A stretch of 37,033 nt of DNA from Acanthamoeba lenticulata (lineage: Eukaryota; Discosea; Longamoebia; Acanthamoebidae), in contig NAVB01000423.1 of the NCBI GenBank assembly GCA_002179805.1, positions 1-37,033 on the forward strand, in the 5' to 3' direction. Made by a program: the position numbers and the translations under genes. The notes below the pieces were generated by a model. The model was not told where the DNA came from, searched no databases, and worked only from the letters and a program-made list of their open reading frames with translations. Each line of letters begins with the position of its first letter. Position 1 is the stretch's first letter. This document shows, one piece after another, positions 21,343-31,700 of this stretch.

Positions 21343-21977
21343 CTACTCTTGAACCACGTCTTGGCTGTCTGTATCCCCCAAAACAAAGCCCCTAGCCTCT
21401 CTGCACAATTCTTCTTTGTCCCCCTTGCCCTTGGGACTGTATGGTGACTCGGACGAGAGCCAACCAGCGGAGGTTAGGTCGCCCATTCTCGCGTGAGCTG
21501 CTTCAGGTTCAGCTTGCGGCCGACCAAAGGGGCCAAAGCGCGGAAAATTCGCGTCATTCTGCCCCTTGCATGTTGGCGCTGATCTGGCGCCCACACAGGG
21601 ACCATGGCTGTGGGGCGAGCGGATCACGAAACTTCGGAGGGAGCGCCTCCAAATGGCTGTGCTGGTCCAGCTTACAGCTGTGGCGGTCACTCGCCAGCCC
21701 AACATCGTCGCGAAAACTCCCAGAAGGACAGCCCTGAGCGGCGGCCTCAACGAAGCCTTGGCCTCCGCGTGTTCGCTTTCATCACCTTCTTCGCTCTCCC
21801 GCAGCACAGGACAGGCACCAGCCGAACAACTCCTGCACTCGCGCCTTCTCTGAAGCTCAAGGGAAGTGTGAACGCTCACCTTTTGTCTCTCCTGTCCACG
21901 CGGACACCTCCCCACCTCCTTGGTCGACCCCACGACCAGGTCTTTCTGCCACCGCCATCACCACACAAACGCACATC
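21343..21977. other. Intergenic spacer, no supported gene
   Basis: This is 635 bases between OHCU decarboxylase and the glycosyltransferase. A minus-strand frame of 196 codons covers nearly all of it (21343-21933), but it starts with no good context, shows no recognisable motif and has ordinary composition, so I do not annotate it. It is the longest gene-free stretch in the window. Confidence 0.5.
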
Positions 21978-23848
21978 ATGGCCACACTCCGGAGATGCAT
22001 CACCTACCTTGTGCCCGCCATGGTCTTCTGGTGGCTTCTTCTTCAAGTTGGATGGATGTCCCGAACACACGGCTCTGCCTCCCCCTCTTCTTCTTCTTCT
22101 TCTTCTTTTCCCCTGTCCTCTCTCTTCACTGCTAGAGTGGCGCGAGGCGCCCCTCTGCCAGCCTCCTCTTCACTGCCACCCTCCTCTTCCTTGCAAACAA
22201 CGGCGACGACGATGCGAACCAACTCCGCCGAGAGCGTGCGGAGAGCCGGTTCGCGGTCGCTCTCGTCCCTCCTTCCCCCCAACAACACGGACACCTCCAC
22301 CCTTCGCATTTCGTCGCCCCTGCTAGCCCGCCTCGTCTACGAAGGTACCCTTCATGCCCCCAACCCAGCTTCAGCCCCTCTTCCACTCTTTCGTCCTCCT
22401 CTTCTTGCTGCCCCTCTCCCGCTTTCGGGGCGCGTCTTTTTCGCTCGAATTGCCTCTTTAAATTTTTGGCGCTCAGCCATTGGTAGACACGCATCTACGT
22501 CTAAGCCTCTGCCGTTCTACAGGCAAATACAACCAGTCCGGCGGCCTGTGGATGGATGTCGTCATCTACCGCGACTTGTTGGAGAGCCTCGGCTACACCG
22601 TTGAAATCGTCAACACCCGCCAGCACCCCAGTCCGGCGGACGTCGAGGGCGAGCTTCCGGCCGAGGCCGACATTCAAGTTCTCTTCGAACGACTGCACCG
22701 ACCATGGCTTGTCCGCGGCAAGTACAACATGTTCATTGTCAACCACGAAATCAAGCACGAAATCAAGCTCTACCGCCTCCTCGACGCTATCGTGTGCAAG
22801 ACGATGATCGCCAAGAAGCTCGTCAACAACTACCTCCGCATGTTGTCCAGACGAGGCGCTCCGCTCGACATAGACGTCTTCTTTGTGGGACACACGTCGG
22901 CCGACCCGATGGAAAAGCTCGCCGCGTTGCCTCCCGTCCAACAGGACTTCACCCAGTTCATCCATCTCGGCGGCAAGGTGCGTTCCATCTTTTGAGCTTC
23001 GTTCCCTTGCGAGCATGCGCTAACCCTTATGCGTCGTTCTGCAGTCGCTCAACAAAGGCTCGGATGTCGTCTACGACACCTGGCGGAAGCACCCCGAGTG
23101 GCCCACGATGCATCTCGTCGACTTCAAGCACAACGAGAGATACTTCCGTGCGGAGCACATCTGCGCCGATTGCGCGTACAACACCTGGCCCAACAGGACA
23201 GGGGTACGCAATAGGCTTCCCTTTAAAAGCACACGTCAATCGAGAATGTTTGTCTCACGCCATCGTGTCATTTTTACACAGGTCATGATCCAGCCGAACC
23301 TCATCCTTTACACCCAGCGCCTTCCCGAAGAACAGCTGCTCAAGCTCCAGCGGTCGTCTGGCGTGCACGTGTGCCCCAGCCGCGAGGAGGGCTTCGGCCA
23401 CTACATCAACGAGGCCAGGGCAATGGGCGCTTTGGTGATGGCCACCAACTGGGCGCCCATGAACGACATGGTGCAGGACCACTTCGGCGTCCTCATCCCA
23501 TGCTCCCTCACCGCCACTTCGCTCTACCAGTCCTCTCTGCCGGGCAACAAAGCGTGTCGCGTCGGGGAGAATGACCTTGAAGCGGCGATGAAGAAGTACT
23601 TCGGCCTCCTCCGTGTGGCCGGAAACGATGATGACAAGAGGTCCGCCGTTACGGACAACAACAACAACAACGCCGAGCTGCCGACCAAGGTGGACCAAGC
23701 CCGAGTGCGCGAGATGGGCCAGTTTGCTCGTGTGCGCTACGAGGACGACCGAGACGACTTCCGGGATCGCGCCCAGAACCTCTTTGCCAAGCTGCTGCCG
23801 AAGATGCTGCTCAGCCACCCCACTGTACACAACGACAACGACATGTAA
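21978..23848 (+). CDS. Type II membrane GT-B glycosyltransferase (GT1/GT4-like)
   Basis: Four exons, 21978-22344, 22523-22977, 23045-23203 and 23282-23848, sum to 1548 nt and give 515 residues. Residues ~7-27 (ITYLVPAMVFWWLLLQVGW) form a signal anchor, followed by a Ser/Pro-rich stem, typical of Golgi transferases. The conserved C-terminal part contains FIHLGGKSLNKGSDVVYDTW, HPEWPTMHLVDF and SREEGFGHYINEARAMGA, the acidic-loop motif that contacts the nucleotide-sugar in retaining GT-B enzymes. Donor and acceptor cannot be told from sequence. The AAATAC repeat-like Asn run (about 23655-23672) lies in a variable C-terminal loop. Confidence 0.82.
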
Positions 23849-24124
23849 ATCCATAATAATAATAATCGATATATTTATTACCCTGGGCGGCACGTCCCAG
23901 AGAGCAAAGCAATCCCTGTATATCGGGTCCGTCCTGTTGGCCGAAGAACTTGTTTACTTGCGTTCCACCGGGTCTCCGCGAAAATTCGGAGGATAAACAA
24001 ACGAACATAAAATTGTGACGGTGCCGACAAAAAACTCGTCGCTCCACTCACGGTCCTTTTGCTTCTCTCTGCGCCTCTGCACAGTTTGATCTCATCTCTC
24101 CAGCACACAAATCTCCACTCCACA

Positions 24125-25463
24125 ATGGCCGCTAAGGACAAGTTCCGCAACGAGCTCATCGCCAACGCTGTGCGTGGCCTTCCTACAACTAAAAACCTGG
24201 ATTGATGCACTGCCCTGCGCTCACCCATCTCATCTGCTTTTTGAAACACAGAAAGCCCTCGCCACCCCCGGTAAGGGTATTCTCGCTGCTGATGAGTCCA
24301 CTGGTACCATCGGCAGCCGTTTCAAGTCGATCGACCTTGAGAACACTGAGCCCAACAGGCAGGCTTACCGCCAGCTCCTCTTCACCACCGATGGTACGCC
24401 AAGAAATTCGCATTGATACGAACAATGATTCATGAAATCGTATAATTAACTTTCCGTGGTGACCATGGGGCGTTTCATAGGCCTGGAGAAGTACATCAGC
24501 GGTGTGATCCTGTTCGATGAGACCTTCTGGCAGAAGACTGACGACGGTAAGCTCTTCACCGAGCTCCTCACGTCGAAGGGCATCCTGCCCGGCATCAAGG
24601 TGGACAAGGGCGTCAAGCCCCTCCGCGGCACCCAGGGCGAGACCTACACGCAGGGCTTTGACGACCTCGACGTCCGCTGCGCCAAGTACTACGCCCACGG
24701 CGCCCGTTTCGCCAAGTGGTACGTCCCTCTTCATCCTTTTGCACGTCGAAGGTGTATCAGCTTGGACGTGGAGCTGACGCTTCAGCTTTCAACAACGTTG
24801 GCTTCACGCAGGCGCGCTGTGATCAAGATCGACACCGCCACGGGCTGCCCGTCGGAGATCGGCATTGAGGAGAACGTGCGCGGTCTGGCGCGGTATGCCG
24901 CCATCTGCCAGGACAACGGCCTCGTGCCCATCGTCGAGCCGGAGATCCTCATGGACGGCACCCACACCATCGAGGTCTCGGTCCAGGTGACCCAGCGCGT
25001 GCTGGCCGCCACCTACAAGGCCCTCCACGACGCCAACGTCCTGCTTGAGGGCACCCTCCTCAAGCCCAACATGGTGCTCGCCGGTATGGCTGGCACCAAG
25101 GCCTCGCCCCAGGACGTCGCCGCCGCCACCGTGGCCGTCCTCTCGCGCACCGTCCCGCCGGCCGTTCCCGGCATCGTCTTCCTCTCGGGCGGCCAGAGCG
25201 AGGAGGAGGCCTCGGTCCACCTCAACGCCATGAACGCGCTCCAGGGCATCAAGAAGCCCTGGACGCTGGCCTTCTCCTACGGCCGAGCACTCCAGCACTC
25301 GACCATCAAGACCTGGGCCGGCAAGCCCGAGAACGTCAAGGCCGCCCAGGAGGTCCTCCTCACCCGCGCCCTCGCCAACTCGCAGGCCACCCTCGGCCAG
25401 TACAAGGGCTCCTCCGACGCTGCCGCCTCTGAGTCCCTCTACGTCTCCAACTACGTCTACTAA
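24125..25463 (+). CDS. Fructose-bisphosphate aldolase, class I
   Basis: Four exons, 24125-24169, 24252-24393, 24481-24718 and 24812-25463, total 1077 nt, 358 residues (usual class I length about 360). Hallmarks: [18 protein letters not shown] near the N-terminus, [37 protein letters not shown] with the active-site Glu, [12 protein letters not shown] with the Schiff-base lysine, and [12 protein letters not shown]. The C-terminal residue is Tyr, which is needed for full activity in the family. It cleaves fructose 1,6-bisphosphate in glycolysis and works in reverse in gluconeogenesis, in the cytosol. Codon use is strongly C/G-ending, as expected of a highly expressed gene. The first coding exon is only 15 codons. 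Confidence 0.97.
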
Positions 25464-25562
25464 GCGTCGATCCCTTTTCTTAGTTGGCGTTGTTGTTAGC
25501 CCCTCATAAAATACCACGCACGTTGTTGATACACCTTGCCAGCAAGATCTGCCTCTCGTGTT

Positions 25563-25574
25563 GCTGACGTCAGC
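25563..25574. promoter_or_regulatory. Perfect 12-bp palindrome with a CRE-like core
   Basis: GCTGACGTCAGC reads the same on both strands and contains TGACGTCA, the consensus bound by CREB/ATF bZIP factors. It lies 100 bases after the aldolase stop and 164 bases before the next start codon, so it could sit in the downstream promoter. The same half-site also resembles the branch-point motif of local introns. Confidence 0.45.
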
Positions 25575-25737
25575 ACATCCCTACCGAAAGAATTCCAAGA
25601 ACTCGACAGTTTCTTTCTGCCTCTGTTCTGGTCCCTGGGCAACTCCAGGAAGAAATAAAACAGCTTCCCTGAAGGGGGACAACTTGCTCTCCTGTTCCTT
25701 TTTGTTTGCACCAAGGACAGGATCAGCACTACACAAC

Positions 25738-26643
25738 ATGGCCTCGAATCACGATCTGCTTGCTGAGCTCAACAAGAAGAGCTGGGTGTACGTGTTCCTT
25801 TTTATGGGGGGGGCAAACCCTCTTCAATCAATCTCATGCATTTGGATGGTTCAGGCATGTGCGCAAGTTTGCGCCGGTGTGGGCGCAGAAGTTGACTGTG
25901 GCCACCGAGGTCAAAACGCTTGAGGGCGTCGAGAGGGCCCCAGCCGGCCACATGCTCTGCCGCGGCGTTGCTGGCGAACGTACTGACTCCCTCATCCTCC
26001 TCTTCTTGCGTCCTCCTCTTCCTTCTCTGACGTCGGAGGCGCTGTACAGTGTGGCCGCAGGCGGAAGAGCGGCTGCTGTCCAAGTACCGCGCGACGTCGG
26101 TGGTGGACGGGCCGTGGCGAAAGTACGTACCGGACCCCAAGCAGCTGGGCTTCTTCGCCGCGCCCGTGCCCCACGAGTTCGTGGTCCACACCTCCTATGG
26201 CCGCATGCACGGCAAGAAGGGCGACTACGTCCTCAAGGTACCTCTTCCTCTCTTGCTTTTATTTTTCTTTTCGTACTGAAATAAATAAACCAGGTTTTTT
26301 TACTCATTTTTTTGTTTATTTTTAAAATAAAATAAAAATGCACGTCTGACTTGTTGCGTCGTCCGCCGTGCAGAACTTCGCGGACCGCGACGTGGCGGAG
26401 CCTCGGGATGGTGCGTCTACCTCCCCCCCCCCAACCTGCGGATGGCTACAGGCTGGGCGACAAAAGCGCACTTCCGAGTACTAACGAACGTGCCGCGCCT
26501 GTGCGTCCTGTGCTTATGCAGTGTGGGTGGTGGACCGCAAGCTGTTCAACCGAACCTACACCAGGATCATCGACAACACGGAGCTGAGCGCCATCACGGC
26601 CTTCCTCAAGGTTGCTGCCCAGGACGCGCAGCAGCAGGCCTAA
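25738..26643 (+). CDS. Uncharacterised 173-residue protein
   Basis: Five exons, 25738-25787, 25855-25979, 26050-26237, 26374-26410 and 26522-26643, sum to 522 nt with phases preserved at every junction. The protein has no signal peptide or membrane segment. Its second half contains a pattern of a glycine-rich turn, KKGDYVLK, then a short acidic linker and VWVVDRKLFNRTY. A similar 'G-D-Y-hydrophobic ... F-x-x-T-Y' arrangement occurs in small proteins of unknown function, so the family is probably wider than amoebae, but I do not recognise a name. The 37-nt fourth exon is the shortest internal exon of the window. A short Gln/Ala tail ends the protein. Confidence 0.75.
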
Positions 26644-26749
26644 GCTTCTGGCGGCCGAGTGGAAGTGCTTGCCTGCTTGCCTTGGGTGGCCACGAAGTGG
26701 TGTGATGACTCTCCTTTGTGGGCCGTGCCTGCAATTACTGCGTACATTA

Positions 26750-26755
26750 AATAAA
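26750..26755 (+). terminator. AATAAA polyadenylation signal candidate
   Basis: AATAAA lies 107 bases after the stop of the 173-residue protein gene, before the convergent type I membrane protein gene ending at 26930. It matches the canonical cleavage/polyadenylation signal in sequence and in distance. Confidence 0.5.
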
Positions 26756-26929
26756 CAACCAAACGACCACGGGCGATGGCACAACCTCGCTGTCTTGCCC
26801 TTCATACGCGTCCTGGTGAGGCCCGCGGCGGCATGAGCGCCCTCTCCGTCGAGTGGAGGTAGGGCGTGGTAGCGAGAGTTTCTTTGTCTACAAAAGTGGT
26901 TACATGATTCATTGTGGAGGAGCTGCAGC

Positions 26930-28311
26930 TTAGATGTCGTGCCCAATGTCCACAGCCCCGCTCGGGGCGGGGATGCGCGTGCGTTGGTGCCGGAAGTAGC
27001 CCACGAGGACGACCGCGCCCACAACCAGCACGACCACCGCCGCCACGGGCAAGATGACCGCGAGGCACACGATCAACGCCGTGTTGTCGCTCGTGCTCCC
27101 TTCACCACCGCCACCGTCCGTCGAGCCCAACAGCACACCAAAGTCTGCAATCGGAAAGATGGGGCCATGCGCATGGATCAGTCTTCACGCGGAGCTAGGA
27201 CGAAGCCATAAGAAGAGGAGGACGGCAAGGCCTTGGAGTGCCGAACCAGGATCGTAGAGGAGAGTCGAGTTGAAGTGACGGAAGCGCATGACCAGGAGCG
27301 GGCGGTCTTCCTGCATGGCGTACTCGACGCGCCCCGTCGGATACACCGTGCCATCGAGCTCGACCGCCTCGAGCAGGCGGAGCTGCGTGTACGCGTTTGT
27401 GCTGGTCTTGTACTGCCCGAGGAGCTTGAACGTAGTCATGCCCGCTTGTGGCGTGTTGTCGTATCGCTCGGAGGCGTTGTACACGGGATCGAGTCCCATC
27501 ATCACCCGGATGCCGTGCTGGTACACCTCGTCGCCCTTGGCGCTCCACGGCCAGCCGGTGATGTTGATCGAGAATTTGGCCAGCGAGGGGGAGACCACGA
27601 AGGGCGACACGCCCTCGCCCACGGTCACCGGCGTGTCCTTGTCAAACACGTAGAACTGCATCTGGATCGTGCCCTGCACGACGACGCCGCCCCCTCCGTC
27701 GGGCCAGCCGAGTTCGGCCGAGTAGAGGTAGGACGTGGTGGCGTTGTAGCGAGAGTCCGGCACTTCCGTCCAGCTGCCTGTGTGGTGAGCCGCCAGTGAT
27801 GGTGGTGGTGTAAGAAGGGAAGGAGGAGAGGCCAAATGGTTGCCATTAGCGCGGGAGAGAATGGCCCGTGTCTCAAGTACCGTTCTCGAACGAGGGTATC
27901 TCGAATTTCGAGCTGTTGTCGGCCAAGTCAAACTCGTCGATGGACTCGAGCGTGAGAGTCACCTTCTCCTGCGGCAGCAACGAGCCGGTTCCTGTCCCTG
28001 CCCCCGGAGGTTTGTCCTCCCACGATAAGTTTTTGAGCGGTTAAGAGGAGCAAAAGAAGACGCGCAGGAAGTGTACGTCGAGGGACGAGTTCAATGGTCG
28101 TCCCTTTGGTCGGGGTAAGCTCGACTCCGGTGGTGGCTGCAAACCCCGAGACAAGAAGGTGAGGCGAGACCAAAGGAAGGAAGAGAGAAGAGGGGGGGGG
28201 GGAACGAAGAAAAAGGCCCCTACAATTCGTCTGAGCAAAAGCAGCCGGCCAGCTTACGACCATCCAAAAGAGTGCGAAAAGGCAAACGACGCCTTGGATT
28301 TGCCTTGTCAT
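26930..28311 (-). CDS. Type I membrane glycoprotein of unknown family
   Basis: Five exons read leftward: 28311-28224, 28136-28077, 27997-27881, 27777-27247, 27144-26930; total 1011 nt, 336 residues. A signal peptide (FALFWMVVSWPAAFA) leads into an ectodomain of about 240 residues with many beta-type stretches, potential N-glycosylation sites (YNATTS, SINITGW, YNASERY, FNSTLL) and a core motif INITGWPW. A short Gly/Ser stalk, one membrane helix (ALIVCLAVILPVAAVVVLVV) and a basic 20-residue tail follow. It should sit at the plasma membrane or an endomembrane facing out. I do not recognise the ectodomain. The exon 3 start could be 6 nt further in (27991) without a frame change. Confidence 0.75.
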
Positions 28312-28717
28312 GTTGTGGCTGTTGCTGGTCCTTGGTACCTAGTTTTTATTTCTCATCGAACTCAACCAGGCCCGACAACGCTGCAAGCAACTGATTGGAT
28401 GTCCCATTACATAAAATGGACGACCGCTACACCTTCAACAGTTGGCGCGGCAATCACCTTTTCGAAACGTTTAAACTGGTGGGGTTTTGTGGCGACACTC
28501 AGGCGCGTTTATGGTTTTTTACACCCGTCGTGCACACAACACGGTTTGGTTTTGCTTTGCCCCGTTCCACCTCACACCTCACACATAGCCTGGATCCTGC
28601 TGACGACGGCCCCCTCTGGATGTGCTGGGGGCAGAGGCATGAAGGTAATCGTCAACCCATGGTCATGTTGCTGTTGTTGCTGGGGCCGAAATAAAGACCG
28701 CCGGTAACTGGGAGGCG
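28312..28717. other. Intergenic spacer, no gene seen
   Basis: This is 406 bases between the start of the type I membrane protein gene and the stop of PGAP1, both on the minus strand. It is less GC-rich than the coding sequence. Only short, motif-free frames are present. It should contain the PGAP1 3' UTR and the promoter of the membrane protein gene. Confidence 0.5.
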
Positions 28718-31700
28718 TCAGGCCAGCCCGTTGCGTTTTCGCCAGCGGTGGAAGGCGACGGCGAAGAACATGAACAGCGCGTAGGACGAGTACGTGATCG
28801 TGATCCTGTAGGATGCACCCGACCACCCATCCACCACCCAGGGCTGTGAGCAAGACACAACACAAGGGTCATCGCGAGGGCGCGGTCAAGGCGCTACACG
28901 AACCGGAACGGGGCGTTCATGCCGAAGAAGAGTATGTACAGCGCGCAGATCGCAGGCGCAAAGCTGCAGACCATCATCAACCCCCGTGCCTCCGCAGTGA
29001 GCGTTCGATGATTCGCGAAGAAGTGGCGGCCTGATCAGCAAAACACGTACGTCATGAGGCGGTCCTTGGGGAGGGCCGAGTTGGTCATCGAGACGGCGTG
29101 GCAGCCAAAGACCAGCGGCGCGAGGCCAAACACGATGGTCGGGTCCACCCGGAACTCGCGCGACCCGAGGCCCAGCTTGAACGGGTTGTTGAGGCAGACG
29201 AACGTCTGCACGATGCGCAGCAGGAACAAGACCGCCCACGTCCGACGGAAGTTCCAGCCCGAGGTCTTCTCCTGCGGGTGGTTCGGCCGGTAGGCCGTGA
29301 GGACGACCACCAGCGGGATCGACACGTAGAGCGTGTCGACGAGGCTGCACAGGGCGACCAGCGCGTAGAAGGCCAGCCGGAGGAGGGCCGACCGCGTCAG
29401 CGCCTTCCACGCATGGCCGACGCGCTTGGCGGCGCGCTGGCCGAACAGGGACAGCGCGCGGAGGCAGAGCCCGACCGCACACGCCCGACACGCCCCGAGC
29501 CTCCGCCTGGTGGGCCATTATTGTGAGCACACGACTCGTGCGGGGACTGCCAGCTCCCCAGCCCGCAGCGGACGTACAGCAGGGGCGAGCCCAGCGCCAG
29601 GCCGATGGCCTGCGCGTAGCCGAGGCCCAGAACGGCCATACACGAGAGGAACGGCACCATCTGGGGGCAGGCCGGGCGGGCGAGAAGGAGCCGCCGTGAG
29701 CTTGGACAGTAGAGCGCGTGCATAGTGAGGCCGGGGGCGGGCGCGCGTACCAGGAAGAGGTGGGGCGACAGCGCGGCGTCGCGGTCCGAGGTGAGACCCC
29801 ACGAGAAGGCCAACAGGCCCGGCTGCATTGGCGCGAGCTGGAAGTAGGGGAACACGCGCGCGACGACGTAGAGCACCGCAAACAGGGGGGTGAAATGGGC
29901 TGCCAGCCGGTGCAGCGTGGCCACCAGCGGCGGGAACGACCCTGACCACCACCACCACCAGCAGCAGCAGCAAGAGGAAGAGGCGTCCTCAGTCCATGCG
30001 GCCCGAGTGTGCGAAGAGAATGGGGAGGTTCGGTACCGAGGACGCGCCAGCAGTGGAACTGGTAGGCCAGCGCGGCAAAGTACCAGACGAAGGAGGCCGG
30101 GATGAGGAACGCAACGTAGAGGCCCAGAAAGCCCGTCGCGTAGCCCACGTAGTCGCTCTCGAACGTTACCTGCCATTGGCCAAACAGAAAGAACGAAACA
30201 TCACGAGCTCGTCAATTGCGGCCGCCATCTTGGCTCTCGACCATCGCGTGACGGCCCGCGCACGTACTTGATACGATATCCGCGGGTCGGTGAGAAGCAC
30301 GAGGTGGTGGCCTCGGCTGTTGCAGGCGTCGCTCGCCGCTGCAAGGCCGTCATCACAACAGGGCCCGCCAACGTCAGGTCCCGCTCGAGCCATTGGGGGG
30401 AGGGCGGGACGGGCCGTACCGGCGGGGAGGGGCCGCGTGTGAAAGCGGAGGGTGTGGCCACCCGCGTCGACGAGGCGCGGGTCATCGGCAAAGACGTGGG
30501 TGGCCTCCTGGCGCATGGCCAACCGGCTTTCGTTGCGGCACTCGTAGAACTGGAACACCGTCGGCGCGAACAGCGGCTGCGCATCGACCGCGACGAGGTG
30601 TCAGTTGCTGTAGCAGACCATCATTGAACGCGAAGAAAGGAACAAACCGGGACGTCGGCGGGGATGGGCTGCTGGGGCGTGCGCTCGACGCGCACATGCT
30701 GCGGCAGCCAGTGGCCATCAACGGGCAGGTGAGTGAGCATCGGGTGCAGCACGCGGTCGGGATGGCCGCACTCCTGGTCTGCTCGGTTTGATCGGGAATG
30801 TCAGGAATGCCTGCCCGGTTTGTGTGGGAGGGACGAGGAGAGAACCGGATGTTTCCAGGCACGAGGGCGAGAAGGCGCTGAGGAGGAAGAACTGGGGCAG
30901 GAGGCGGAGGGTGGACCGGGTGGACGCCGGGGCGGCGTTGAAGATCTGGACGAGGCCCATCGTCTCCTCGCGGTCATCGTGGCCGGCCACACTCGGGCTC
31001 ACGCGGATCCGCACCTCGGCATAGTCTGCGTCATGATGCAGCGCGCGTGAGACGTCAAAAGACGAGAAAAAGAAGTAGAAAGAGGAAGATGGAGAGAGTC
31101 GGGGAGGACGCATGCCTTCGAGTGCGTCGGCGCGCAGGAGCAGCACTTGCGTGGTATTCGTCGAGACGCGAGGCAGGCGAGCGCGCTCATCGAGGCTCTC
31201 GCGCACGAGGCTCGCCCATTCCTGCTGACACACGGTCTCCTGCCGCCCCTTCTACTTGGGAGGAAAAAGGACTTCAGCGTCTCTGGCGTGGCCCACCGCG
31301 CGCGGAATTTCAAGCAGGCACGCACCCTCTGGTCGACCAGAGTCACGGTGAGCGCCGAACTGGGCCACCGGGAGGCGATCACCAGCGTCGGGTGGTGGAG
31401 GAGCTCCTTCCTGCAAGGGCGAGAGAGTGAGAGACCTGCTGGGCAAGCTTGTGCTGTGGAGGTGGCGGTGGTGGTGGCGGTGTGGGACGCACCACTTGCC
31501 AAGCTGGATGATGAAGGCGCCGCCGGCATCGCGGCTGCGCAGCACCAGCAGAGGAAGCTGGCCAGGAATCAGGGCCGGCCGTGCTGGACTCTCGCCCGGC
31601 GCGGGCTTTGTCAAAGGGTGAGTGCATTTCGCTCTATAGAATGCCAAAAATGTGTGAAGGAGTGGAGGGGTGGAGGAGTGAGTCACCCACCTCTGCGTGC

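Noticed and set aside
21343..21933. A 196-codon minus-strand open frame
   Set aside because: No motif, no good start context and no sign of conservation; probably chance in a GC-rich spacer.
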